Shown here piece by piece: positions 1-7,843 of a DNA stretch of 64,000 nt. A program made the position numbers and the translations under genes. Each line of letters opens with the position of its first letter. Within the stretch, counting starts at the first letter, position 1. Origin of the DNA: an uncultured Roseovarius sp. (GTDB lineage: Bacteria; Pseudomonadota; Alphaproteobacteria; Rhodobacterales; Rhodobacteraceae); NCBI GenBank assembly GCA_947496175.1, contig CANMBU010000001.1, positions 1-64,000 of the forward strand. The letters are read 5' to 3'. The notes below the pieces were generated by a model. The model had not been told where the DNA came from. It saw only the letters and a list, made by a program, of their open reading frames with translations, and ran no database searches.

Positions 1-77
1 GCCAGAAGCTGTGTGCAGGTCGGACCCGATTGCACATGGGTGAAATCCAGAATTTTAATACCGTCCAACGCCTTCAT
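1..77 (-). CDS. frc: Formyl-CoA:oxalate CoA-transferase, N-terminal fragment (cut by window start)
   Basis: Reading the minus strand from the ATG at 77-75 gives 25 codons with no stop before the window edge, beginning [19 protein letters not shown]. This is the characteristic N-terminus of class III CoA-transferases of the formyl-CoA:oxalate type, which move CoA from formyl-CoA to oxalate. The ATG overlaps the TGA of the upstream GntR gene (ATGA), so the two are translationally coupled. The reaction releases formate, which fits the formate dehydrogenase operon just upstream. Only the first residues are visible, so other family III CoA-transferases remain possible; the family is fairly sure, the exact substrate less so. 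Confidence 0.72.
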   Translation of the reverse strand, partial: MKALDGIKILDFTHVQSGPTCTQLL

Positions 78-778
78 CGGGCCTCTCCTTTGGAAATGTC
101 AGTCTGTTCTGCCGCGCGCCAAATCTGACGCACATGATCATGTAATAGCATGGTGTGGTCGCGCACCCGATCCGACGCAAGAGCACCATCGCGCGCCTCC
201 AGCGCCTCGATGATGCCCATGTGATCAACCACAGATTTGGCCACGCGGTCCTCCTCGCCCATCGCCCGGCGGCGCACGGCGTGCATGTGCACAAAGAGCC
301 CCTCCGCCAGCACTCCAAGTAGCTTGCAATGGGAAATGTCCAAGATTCGCTGGTGAAAGCGAATGTTGTCATCGGAGTATTCAGCTATGTCCGCACCTGC
401 CTTGGTCACCGAGTTTTTCGCCGCCATCTTGCGCAAGGACGCGATCTCGTCATCGCTTGCGGCCTCTGCCGCCAGCCGCGCTGCCATACTCTCAAGCGCG
501 GCCCAGGCGACAATCATCTCCAGGATTTCCGTCAGCGTCTTGCGCACCACGAAAATACCCCGGCGCGGCTTAATCACCAACAATCCCTCTTGCTCAAGCC
601 GGATCAGCACCTCGCGCAAGGGTGTGCGGGACACGCCAAGTTGTTCGGCGAGGCTGCGTTCGTCAAGGCGCAGATCAGGATCATCGGCATAGAGGTCCAT
701 ACCCAGGATTGCGGAGCGCATCCGCTCGTAAATGTGGTCTTTCAAAGTGACCGACGTATCAATGGGTTGCAGTTTCAT
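74..778 (-). CDS. GntR-family transcriptional regulator (FCD/FadR type)
   Basis: The 234-aa protein has an N-terminal winged helix-turn-helix (about residues 12-78; core [20 protein letters not shown], then a wing RRGIFVV) and an all-helical C-terminal FCD ligand domain (about 85-225) with the histidines expected for metal and ligand binding ([28 protein letters not shown]). Its stop overlaps the start of frc, so it is probably the local regulator of oxalate/formyl-CoA metabolism. A perfect palindrome 33 bp upstream of its start (811-826) is a likely operator and suggests autoregulation. The effector is unknown; an acyl-CoA or small organic acid is usual for the family. Confidence 0.88.
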   Translation of the reverse strand: MKLQPIDTSVTLKDHIYERMRSAILGMDLYADDPDLRLDERSLAEQLGVSRTPLREVLIRLEQEGLLVIKPRRGIFVVRKTLTEILEMIVAWAALESMAARLAAEAASDDEIASLRKMAAKNSVTKAGADIAEYSDDNIRFHQRILDISHCKLLGVLAEGLFVHMHAVRRRAMGEEDRVAKSVVDHMGIIEALEARDGALASDRVRDHTMLLHDHVRQIWRAAEQTDISKGEAR

Positions 779-810
779 GGGCGGCGGCAGAGACCTCTTT
801 CGATTCCGCT

Positions 811-826
811 ATCTGGTATACCAGAT
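811..826. promoter_or_regulatory. Perfect 16-bp palindrome, candidate GntR operator
   Basis: ATCTGGTATACCAGAT is a perfect inverted repeat. Its core TGGTATACCA matches the TGGT-Nx-ACCA pattern bound by FadR/FCD-type GntR proteins. It lies 33 bp upstream of the GntR start codon, where it could block that gene's promoter. Inference: autoregulatory site for the GntR-frc unit. Confidence 0.7.
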
Positions 827-859
827 GCCAGACCGGAGCAAGCCAGACACCAGTGGTGC

Positions 860-881
860 CTGTTTTCTTTAAAGAAAACAG
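860..881. repeat. Perfect 22-bp palindrome
   Basis: A self-complementary 22-bp sequence with arms CTGTTTTCTTT and AAAGAAAACAG. It stands 3 bp from a second palindrome in the gap between the formate dehydrogenase and GntR genes. It could act as a weak terminator hairpin for the dehydrogenase transcript or as a protein site. Confidence 0.5.
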
Positions 882-883
882 CC

Positions 884-929
884 TGGCAAATTGCAATTTG
901 CCACAATGGAACTTTCCAAAATTTCAGAC
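884..929. repeat. Two-module palindromic intergenic repeat, copy 1
   Basis: Module A (884-903) is the perfect palindrome TGGCAAATTGCAATTTGCCA. Two bases later, module B (906-929) is a degraded palindrome containing TGGAACTTTCCAAAATTTCAG. The 46-bp arrangement aligns without gaps to 47794-47839, 38 of 46 bases identical by eye, with the same 2-bp module spacing. It is therefore a dispersed intergenic element rather than a chance hairpin. Confidence 0.65.
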
Positions 930-943
930 CCAGTTTCTTTCAA

Positions 944-977
944 AGCCCCCCGGAAACTTTTACAGTTTCCGGGGGCT
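944..977 (-). terminator. Terminator-like hairpin after formate dehydrogenase
   Basis: Just after the fdhA stop, GC-rich arms (left 944-957, right 965-977; AGCCCCC plus GGAAAC against GTTTCC plus GGGGGCT, one bulged C) enclose a 7-base loop. On the minus strand the stem is followed by a short T-run. It should end the formate dehydrogenase transcript before the GntR gene. Confidence 0.65.
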
Positions 978-981
978 CAGC

Positions 982-3747
982 TTATTGCGCTGCAACAGCG
1001 CTTGCATCCGCCGCCTCAACCCGTACGGCGGAATATTTGAACTCGGGGATCTTGCCATAGGGGTCAACCGCCGGGTTGGTCAAAATGTTCGCCGCCGCCT
1101 CGACATAGGCAAAGGGCACAAAGACCATATCGGGTGAAATCGCACGATCCGCCCGCGCCATGATCTCAATCGAGCCGCGCTTGGTGGTGATCCGCACCAT
1201 GCCACCCGGCTCCACCCCAAGTTGGCGCAAAGTCGAGGGGTGCAGCGAACAGTTGGCCTCAGGCTCCACCGCATCCAGAACCGTGGCACGGCGCGTCATC
1301 GACCCGGTATGCCAATGCTCCAACTGCCGCCCGGTGGTCAGCACCATCGGGAAATCAGCATCGGGCAGGTCATCTGGCGGGATCACAGACGCAGGTGTGA
1401 AGCGTGCCCGCCCCTCTGGGCGTGGAAAGGCGTCGCCAAACACAACCGACTGGCCGGGATCTTCAGGGCTGAGCGACGGATAGGTCACCGCTTCATTTTC
1501 CAACCGTTCCCATGTGATGTTGTCGAGGCTGCGCATGTTGATCGCCATCTCGTTGAAGACTTCACTGGGATGCGTGTATGTCCAGGGCAGACCACAGCGC
1601 TTGGCCAGTTCCACCTCGATCCACCAATCCTCTTGTGCCTCACCCGGGGGCGGCACAGCCGGGCGCAGCATTTGTACGGTCCGGTTGGTGTTTGATACGG
1701 TCCCGGATTTCTCATAAAGCGCTGAGGCTGGCAGGATCACATCCGCATAATTCGCCGTCTCGGTGATAAAGATGTCCTGCACCACCAGATGGTCGAGCTT
1801 GGCCAGCGCATCGCGCGCATGTTCCACATCCGGGTCAGACATGGCCGGGTTTTCGCCCAGCACATACATCGCCTTGATGGCCCCGTCATGCACCGCATCC
1901 ATGATCTCAGTCACGGTCAGACCCTTCTCGTTGGAGAAGTCGCCAGTTTCCCAGACATCGGTAAAGGCAGACCGCACACCGTCATCCGTCACCGATTGGT
2001 AATCCGGCAGGAACATCGGAATAAGCCCGGCATCAGACGCGCCTTGCACGTTGTTCTGCCCGCGCAGCGGGTGCAGACCTGTGCCTGGACGGCCCACATG
2101 GCCACACATCAGTGCCAATGAGATCAGACAACGCGAGTTATCCGTGCCGTGGATATGCTGACTGATCCCCATGCCCCAGAAAATCATGCCCGCCTTGGCC
2201 GTCGCAAAATCACGGGCGACCGCCCGCAAAGTCTCCGCCGGAATACCGCAAAGCTCTTCCATCTTTTCAGGGGCGAATTGCGCCAGATGCTCTTTCTCGG
2301 CCTCCCAGTTTTCGGTGAAAGCCTCAATATATTGCTGATCGTAGAGCCCCTCTTCGACGATCACATGCATGATCGCGTTGAGCATAGAGACATCCGCGCC
2401 GGGCTTGAACTGCAGCATATGCGTGGCGAACCGGCGCAGGCCAACGCCGCGCGGGTCCATTACGATAAGCTTGCCACCGCGTTTGGTAAACTGCTTGAAA
2501 TAAGTCGCCGCAACAGGGTGGTTCTCAACCGGGTTGGCCCCGATGACAATCGCCACATCCGCGTCCTTGATGTCATTGAACCCAGCCGTTACCGCGCCAG
2601 AGCCGACATTCTCAATGAGAGCGGCCACAGAGGAGGCGTGACACAGCCGCGTGCAGTGGTCGACATTGTTATGGCCAAAGCCCTGACGGATAAACTTCTG
2701 GAAAAGATACGCCTCTTCATTGGTGCATTTCGCACTGCCGAAGCCCGCCACCTCACGACCGCGTCCTTTCAGACCGCCCGCCGCGACATCCAGCGCTTCG
2801 TCCCATGACGCCTCGCGGAAGAAATCCTGCCAGTTATCCGGGTTCACGTTGAGCCCTTTGGCAGGCGCATCCTCACGCCGGATCAGAGGTTTGGTGAGAC
2901 GGTGCTGGTGGTGGATGTAGTCATATCCGAACCGCCCTTTGACACAGAGGCGCCCCTCATTGGCGGGGCCATTGATGCCCTCGACATATTTGATCTTGCC
3001 GTCCTTGACCTTCATGCTGATCTGACACCCCACACCGCAGAAGGCACAGACGCTTTTGACCTCGTGGTCATAGTCCTTGCTGTCCCCGACCTGCGCATCG
3101 TCCACCACAGAGGCTGGCATCAGCGCGCCGGTTGGGCAGGCCTGCACACATTCGCCGCAAGCCACGCAGGTGCTGTCGCCCATCGGGTCCGCCTGATCGA
3201 AAACCGGATAGGCATCATGCCCCCGGCCCGCCATGCCGATCACGTCATTGACCTGCACTTCACGACAGGCGCGCACGCAAAGACCGCACTGAATGCAGGC
3301 ATCAAGATTCACACTCATCGCAACATGGCTGTCATCCAGCAGTGGAATGCGGTCTTTCTCAAGCTTGGGCAAACGGCTTTGCGCAACACCGTTCATGTCT
3401 GCCATGTCCCAAAGGTGGCTTGATTGGTCATGCGCTTTGGCGCGATCCGGCTGGTCGGTGACCAGCATCTCAACCACCATCTTGCGCGCAGTTTCAGCCC
3501 GCGTGGAATTGGTCGTGACGACCATCCCGTCCGCCGCTTCGCGGATGCAGGAAGCCACCAGCGTGCGTTCGCCTTCTACCTCGACCATGCAGGCCCGGCA
3601 GTTGCCATCGGGGCGATAACCCGGCGCGGGTTTGTGGCAGAGATGCGGGATCACGAGACCCCTTCCATGGGCGACCTCCCAGATTGTGAGGCCTTTTTCC
3701 GCCTCAACTTCTTTTCCGTCGAGTGTGAATTTGACTGTATCGGTCAT
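982..3747 (-). CDS. fdhA: NAD-dependent formate dehydrogenase, catalytic alpha subunit
   Basis: Oxidises formate to CO2 at a bis-pyranopterin Mo or W centre. In the 921 residues, order is: N-terminal 2Fe-2S domain (Cys37, 50, 53, 67), a NuoG-like segment, two 4Fe-4S motifs (Cys151-161 and Cys194-204), the oxidoreductase 4Fe-4S site CAFCGVGC (234-241), and the catalytic motif TRLCH with Cys369, so the active-site residue is cysteine, not selenocysteine. A molybdopterin-dinucleotide domain closes the protein. It lies 3 bp after the NuoEF-like partner, with a strong GGAGGAGG ribosome site. The two-subunit layout resembles Methylorubrum Fdh1AB. No fdhD or fdsC/D chaperone gene is in the window. 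Confidence 0.94.
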   Translation of the reverse strand: MTDTVKFTLDGKEVEAEKGLTIWEVAHGRGLVIPHLCHKPAPGYRPDGNCRACMVEVEGERTLVASCIREAADGMVVTTNSTRAETARKMVVEMLVTDQPDRAKAHDQSSHLWDMADMNGVAQSRLPKLEKDRIPLLDDSHVAMSVNLDACIQCGLCVRACREVQVNDVIGMAGRGHDAYPVFDQADPMGDSTCVACGECVQACPTGALMPASVVDDAQVGDSKDYDHEVKSVCAFCGVGCQISMKVKDGKIKYVEGINGPANEGRLCVKGRFGYDYIHHQHRLTKPLIRREDAPAKGLNVNPDNWQDFFREASWDEALDVAAGGLKGRGREVAGFGSAKCTNEEAYLFQKFIRQGFGHNNVDHCTRLCHASSVAALIENVGSGAVTAGFNDIKDADVAIVIGANPVENHPVAATYFKQFTKRGGKLIVMDPRGVGLRRFATHMLQFKPGADVSMLNAIMHVIVEEGLYDQQYIEAFTENWEAEKEHLAQFAPEKMEELCGIPAETLRAVARDFATAKAGMIFWGMGISQHIHGTDNSRCLISLALMCGHVGRPGTGLHPLRGQNNVQGASDAGLIPMFLPDYQSVTDDGVRSAFTDVWETGDFSNEKGLTVTEIMDAVHDGAIKAMYVLGENPAMSDPDVEHARDALAKLDHLVVQDIFITETANYADVILPASALYEKSGTVSNTNRTVQMLRPAVPPPGEAQEDWWIEVELAKRCGLPWTYTHPSEVFNEMAINMRSLDNITWERLENEAVTYPSLSPEDPGQSVVFGDAFPRPEGRARFTPASVIPPDDLPDADFPMVLTTGRQLEHWHTGSMTRRATVLDAVEPEANCSLHPSTLRQLGVEPGGMVRITTKRGSIEIMARADRAISPDMVFVPFAYVEAAANILTNPAVDPYGKIPEFKYSAVRVEAADASAVAAQ

Positions 3748-3750
3748 GGC

Positions 3751-5436
3751 TTACACCTCCTCCGGGAAATGTTTCATCGTCAGTCTGATCGGGTTCGGGG
3801 CCGCCTGCCCCAGACCGCAGATTGAGGCATCGACCATAGTCTGGCTCAGCTCTTCCAGAAGGCTCTGATCCCAGGTATCCGCCTGCATCAGCTTCACCGC
3901 CTTCTCACAGCCCACGCGGCAGGGCGTGCATTGACCGCAGCTTTCATCCTCAAAAAATTTCAGCATGTTGATCGCGGCCTCTTTGGCACTGTCCTGATCA
4001 GACAGCACCACAACAGCCGCCGAGCCGATGAAGCTGCCATGTGGTTGCAGCGTGTCAAAATCGAGCGGAATGTCGTTCATAGAGCTGGGCAACAGACCAG
4101 AGGACGGCCCACCCGGCTGGTAGGCTTTGAATGTATGACCATCAAGCATACCGCCCGACGCCTCTATGATATCGGTGATCGTTGAGCCTGCGGGCAGCAG
4201 ATGCACGCCGGGGTTTTTGACACGCCCCGAGACCGAGTAAGAGCGCAGCCCGACACGGCCATTCTTCTCAACCCCGGAGAGGATTTCTTTGCCTTCGCGC
4301 AGCACGCGTGCCACCCAGTAGAGTGTCTCCACGTTGTTCACCAATGTCGGGCGATTAAAGATGCCCACTTGCGCCACAAAAGGTGGGCGATGGCGCGGCA
4401 GACCGCGCTTGCCTTCGATGCTTTCGATCATCGCGCTTTCTTCGCCGCAGATATAGGCCCCAGCCCCGCGCCGCAGGTCGATGTAGCCTTCTGCTACGAT
4501 ACCTGCCTCTTCCAGAGCATTGATTTCACGCGCAAGGATGTCGAGCACCGCAGGATACTCATCGCGCATATAGATGAAGCAGGTTTCAGCCTCGACCGCC
4601 CAGGCAGCAATCAGCATGCCTTCAAGAAAGAGATGCGGCGTGCGCTCAAGGTAGTAGCGGTCCTTAAAAGTGCCCGGCTCGCCCTCATCGCCGTTCACAG
4701 CGAGATAGCGCGGACCCGCTTCAGCCCGCACAAATCCCCACTTCCGGCCCGACGGGAAGCCCGCTCCACCAAGACCACGCAGACCTGAATCCAAAAGCTC
4801 TTGCTGAATGCTCTCAAACTCACCACCCGCGCGGATCTCAGCAAGCTTGGCATAACCACCTGCCGCCTTGTAGGTCGCAAAATCCTCATAGTCCGGCACA
4901 TGTGCATGGGTGTCGCCTGCCGCAATCGCAGCCTCCACCTTTTCGACCGTCGCATGATCAATATGGTTGTGGCCCAACTCCAGCACCGGGGCTGTGTCAC
5001 ATCGGCCCATGCATGGCGCGCGCAGGACGCGCACATGAGCGGGGTTCATACCCTCTTCCAAAGCGGCCTTGAGTTGCTGCGCACCGGCCAACTCACAGGA
5101 CAGGGAATCGCAAACCCGAATGGTGAGCGCCGGTGGCGGGACATCGCCCTCTTTCACCACGTCAAAATGCGCATAGAAGGTGGCAACCTCATAAATCTCA
5201 GCCTGCGCAATGCGCAGTTCTTCGGCAAGCGCGCGGATATGAGCGGCCGACAGATGCCCGTATTTATCTTGAATCAGGTGCAAATACTCGATCAGCAGAT
5301 CGCGACGAAGCGGCGTGTCGCCCAGCAGATCGCGCACCTCCTGCCAGGCCTGATCCGTCAGTTGACGGCCCTTGGGCGTGTGGCGCCCTTTGCCCTTGCC
5401 AGATTTCCAAACGCCGTTGCGATCGTCCAAAGCCAT
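3751..5436 (-). CDS. fdhB: Formate dehydrogenase diaphorase subunit (NuoE-NuoF fusion)
   Basis: The 561-aa protein joins a thioredoxin-like 2Fe-2S module (NuoE/FdsG type; CDSLSCELAG and APCMGRCD cysteines, about residues 100-145) to a NuoF/FdsB module with the NADH motif GLGGAGFPSGRKW, the FMN motif NGDEGEPGTFKDR and the 4Fe-4S motif CGQCTPCRVG. It passes electrons from the alpha subunit to NAD+. I chose the ATG at 5436 because AGGAG lies 8 bases upstream; a longer frame uses TTG at 5457. The fused form replaces separate fdsG and fdsB genes. A LysR-type site at 5492-5512 lies about 56 bp upstream of this start and probably controls the operon. Confidence 0.93.
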   Translation of the reverse strand: MALDDRNGVWKSGKGKGRHTPKGRQLTDQAWQEVRDLLGDTPLRRDLLIEYLHLIQDKYGHLSAAHIRALAEELRIAQAEIYEVATFYAHFDVVKEGDVPPPALTIRVCDSLSCELAGAQQLKAALEEGMNPAHVRVLRAPCMGRCDTAPVLELGHNHIDHATVEKVEAAIAAGDTHAHVPDYEDFATYKAAGGYAKLAEIRAGGEFESIQQELLDSGLRGLGGAGFPSGRKWGFVRAEAGPRYLAVNGDEGEPGTFKDRYYLERTPHLFLEGMLIAAWAVEAETCFIYMRDEYPAVLDILAREINALEEAGIVAEGYIDLRRGAGAYICGEESAMIESIEGKRGLPRHRPPFVAQVGIFNRPTLVNNVETLYWVARVLREGKEILSGVEKNGRVGLRSYSVSGRVKNPGVHLLPAGSTITDIIEASGGMLDGHTFKAYQPGGPSSGLLPSSMNDIPLDFDTLQPHGSFIGSAAVVVLSDQDSAKEAAINMLKFFEDESCGQCTPCRVGCEKAVKLMQADTWDQSLLEELSQTMVDASICGLGQAAPNPIRLTMKHFPEEV

Positions 5437-5491
5437 GCGTGATCTCCTGTCTGCCAAGCAGACCGTAACGCAGAGAAATCACAGGCAAAAT

Positions 5492-5512
5492 TCGTATGTT
5501 TAAATTTTACGA
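5492..5512. promoter_or_regulatory. LysR-type T-N11-A site before formate dehydrogenase
   Basis: TCGTA, 11 bases, then TACGA forms the spaced dyad typical of LysR-family activator sites. It lies between the LysR gene and fdhB, about 56 bp upstream of the fdhB start on the minus strand, the expected distance for activation. Confidence 0.55.
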
Positions 5513-5522
5513 TAAGCAAAAC

Positions 5523-6398
5523 TTATTGCACGGCATCCCGTAGAGCTTGCAGCGTCCGAAGCCCCGGTCCGCGCTTGGGCGTCACCAAACTCAGGGACTT
5601 GCGCACCACCGGCTCGGTCAGTGGATGCACCTCCACCGCCTCCAACGTGCCTATGCTCTCCACCACGCCGCGCGGCACGATTGTCGCCGCCGCGCCGGAG
5701 ATTGCCATCACGACACCGGCTGTCAGTCCAGACAGTTCCGCCACCACGGTGGGCTGCACACCGACCTGATGGAAGATTTCGTCCAGAATACGCCGGTTCT
5801 GCATACCCGGCTCCAGCAGACACATGGGCAATTGGCTGGCCTCTTTCCAGGTGATATCGCCCCGATCCGGATCCACCATGCCCGATGGCGCCAGAAGCAC
5901 GTATTCCTCTTCATGCACCGGCTGCATCTCCAGCGACGCTTTGTCGACCGCTTCGGTATAGGTGATGCCCGCATCAAAAAGCCCCTCCTCGATCCCCAGC
6001 AGGATCGACATGGACGAGGTCGATTTGATTTTGACGGTGATGCCAGGGTTGGCCTCTCGCAAGGCTTTCGTCAGCTTCGCGGCATAGGCTGATGCGGTCG
6101 GCACAACACCAAGCCGCAAAACCCCTGTCACGTCACCAGGCTCCGCACTGAATTCCCGCTCCAGCCGCTCCACATCCTCAAGGATTTGCAGCGCGTGGCG
6201 CACAACGGACTCGCCATCGGGCGTCAATCCCTCAAACCGGTTCCCACGCCGCACGATTTTGGTCTTAAGATGCTCCTCCAACTTACTGATGCGCATAGAA
6301 AAAGCCGGTTGTGATACACCGCATTCCTCAGCCGCACGGGCAAAGTGCTTTTGCCGCGCCAAAGCCGTTAGATAGTGCAAATCTTTAAGACTGAGCAA
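5523..6398 (-). CDS. LysR-family transcriptional regulator of the formate dehydrogenase operon
   Basis: A 291-aa LysR protein: N-terminal HTH (about residues 3-62, with LARQKHFARAAEECGVSQPAFSMRI split over two helices) and a periplasmic-binding-like effector domain (about 90-285). The frame opens at TTG (6398) with AGAGGA upstream; the nearby ATG at 6405 is out of frame. It sits directly upstream of fdhB in the same direction, as FdsR-type regulators do, although the sequence is also OxyR-like. The dyad TATCAC...GTGATA upstream (6415-6441) may be its own operator. Confidence 0.87.
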   Translation of the reverse strand: MLSLKDLHYLTALARQKHFARAAEECGVSQPAFSMRISKLEEHLKTKIVRRGNRFEGLTPDGESVVRHALQILEDVERLEREFSAEPGDVTGVLRLGVVPTASAYAAKLTKALREANPGITVKIKSTSSMSILLGIEEGLFDAGITYTEAVDKASLEMQPVHEEEYVLLAPSGMVDPDRGDITWKEASQLPMCLLEPGMQNRRILDEIFHQVGVQPTVVAELSGLTAGVVMAISGAAATIVPRGVVESIGTLEAVEVHPLTEPVVRKSLSLVTPKRGPGLRTLQALRDAVQ

Positions 6399-6414
6399 AG
6401 GGCATCCTCTGGGG

Positions 6415-6441
6415 TATCACTCGCATTGAACACATGTGATA
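6415..6441. promoter_or_regulatory. Inverted repeat upstream of the LysR gene
   Basis: TATCAC (6415-6420) and GTGATA (6436-6441) form a dyad with a 15-base spacer, 17 bp ahead of the LysR start. This is a plausible autoregulatory site, but no matching dyad is seen at the formate dehydrogenase promoter. Confidence 0.4.
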
Positions 6442-6489
6442 ACCCAAGCAGGAATTCTTGACCAGAATGAAGCCACCGCGCCTAAGGTT

Positions 6490-7065
6490 TTAAATCTCGA
6501 TCATGTAGACGCAGGATGGCTTGTGCTCCGCGCAGCACGCCATGTGCCAGACCCGCGCATCCGCCGAAATGAGGCTACGGAACACTGCTTCAAGCAATGC
6601 ACATTGCCACAGGCACCCCCAAACCGCCATCGGGTTGTTCTCGATCACTAACTGGAGCGGCGGCCCCGCCTCATAATGAACTTTGGCAGATCCGGCAAAA
6701 GTCCACGAATGCTTTTCAAGTGCATGAAGCAACAAAGGCCCTGCGACATGAGGCGGCAATGTGTGCAGCAGCTTTTGCGCCATATCAGGGATGTATTGCT
6801 CAAGCAAAACACTCCCGGTTTTGCGCCCTGAAGTGACCGCAACCAAATCGACCTGCGACCTCGGGAGTGTATCCTCAATCGCCCGAACAAGCCCTAAAAA
6901 GAGATTTTGCGGAACCATCTCCTGAAGTTTTTGATCAAGCACATACCGAAGCCCTGCGGCCTCCAGAACTTTGTGCGCCAGAAGCTCTCCACCAACTTCG
7001 CCCAAGGCATCGAGAGTCTGAAGCACCGCATCAGACCCTATCCTGGGCTGTACCAAGTCATCCAT
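6490..7065 (-). CDS. bchJ: Bacteriochlorophyll biosynthesis protein BchJ (V4R domain)
   Basis: The 191-aa protein has the C-terminal V4R ligand-binding fold typical of BchJ, with conserved late cysteines (MACCAEHKPSC). BchJ was once taken as the 8-vinyl reductase; later work assigns it a helper role in delivering Mg-protoporphyrin intermediates. I chose the ATG at 7065, preceded by GGGGAT, over a GTG at 7083. It follows idi in the same direction but is separated by 262 bp that holds an exact FNR box, so it may have its own anaerobic promoter. In Rhodobacter the gene is linked to bchE, which is absent here. Confidence 0.86.
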   Translation of the reverse strand: MDDLVQPRIGSDAVLQTLDALGEVGGELLAHKVLEAAGLRYVLDQKLQEMVPQNLFLGLVRAIEDTLPRSQVDLVAVTSGRKTGSVLLEQYIPDMAQKLLHTLPPHVAGPLLLHALEKHSWTFAGSAKVHYEAGPPLQLVIENNPMAVWGCLWQCALLEAVFRSLISADARVWHMACCAEHKPSCVYMIEI

Positions 7066-7285
7066 TTTAATCCCCAGCCCCACAAACGTGGGGTCTGCTT
7101 TGAGAACTCATTCAGGACAAGAGCCCTTGCCTAGGCCACCCTAGAGCCGACCGAATTGCCGCCTCTACCCCGCACACCAGAAGATGCCATCTGTTGGTTT
7201 TGGAACGCCTCAAAGCGCAGTATCGGAGCGGCCTATAACCCGCCGTCCGATAAGCCACTCTTGACATGAATTGAGAAATCGCAGT

Positions 7286-7299
7286 TTGATTCAGATCAA
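7286..7299. promoter_or_regulatory. Exact FNR/FnrL box between idi and bchJ
   Basis: TTGATTCAGATCAA is a perfect TTGAT-N4-ATCAA dyad. It lies about 220 bp upstream of bchJ and downstream of the idi stop, so the only gene it can serve on the minus strand is bchJ. This suggests low-oxygen induction by FnrL. Confidence 0.72.
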
Positions 7300-7327
7300 C
7301 TACGGATGCGATTAAATTTCCTGTTTT

Positions 7328-7843
7328 CTAAGCAAAAATTTGATTTGCGTGCTCGGACAGGTAGATTTTCAACCAAGGGGTGTATTTTCCCGAGTCTTTT
7401 CTTGCTAAACCTGCAAGCACGTCAAGATCCACCCAATCCACATCCATCACTTCCAGAGGATTCGGGAGTACCGAGATCCGTTCTGGGACCTGTGCAGTAA
7501 AGATGTCCACGACCTCATGCTCAATGAGACCGCCACCTACATCAGCGCGATATTCCAACCGATCGCGCGGTTCGAGCTTTAACCCGGTGATCCCCAACTC
7601 TTCGTCCAGGCGACGATGCGCACAATCCTCTGGGTCCTCACCCCATTTGGGATGCGTACAACAGGTGTTCGCCCAAAGCCCTGGCGTATGGTATTTGCAC
7701 ATCGCCCGGCGCTGGATCAGCACTTCTGTACCATGCATTACGAAAACGGATACCGCCTTGTGCCGCAGCCCCTTCTGGTGCGCCTCAAGCTTTTCGACGG
7801 CAACCAGATCGCCGCCCACCCATGTCGGTATCATGATCTTCAT
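7328..7843 (-). CDS. idi: Isopentenyl-diphosphate delta-isomerase, type I
   Basis: Interconverts IPP and DMAPP, feeding geranylgeranyl diphosphate to carotenoids and to the bacteriochlorophyll tail. The 171-aa Nudix-fold enzyme shows the catalytic cysteine region (WANTCCTHP), the RRLDEELGI Nudix helix and the catalytic glutamate region (LIEHEVVD). Its ATG overlaps the bchP stop (ATGA), so it is the last gene of the bchG-MFS-bchP-idi operon. Same gene order as in Rhodobacter. Confidence 0.95.
   Translation of the reverse strand: MKIMIPTWVGGDLVAVEKLEAHQKGLRHKAVSVFVMHGTEVLIQRRAMCKYHTPGLWANTCCTHPKWGEDPEDCAHRRLDEELGITGLKLEPRDRLEYRADVGGGLIEHEVVDIFTAQVPERISVLPNPLEVMDVDWVDLDVLAGLARKDSGKYTPWLKIYLSEHANQIFA

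Noticed and set aside
7084..7327. Possible bchE remnant between idi and bchJ
   Set aside because: I translated the interval on both strands by eye and saw no radical-SAM or B12-domain residue pattern; only the FNR box is convincing.
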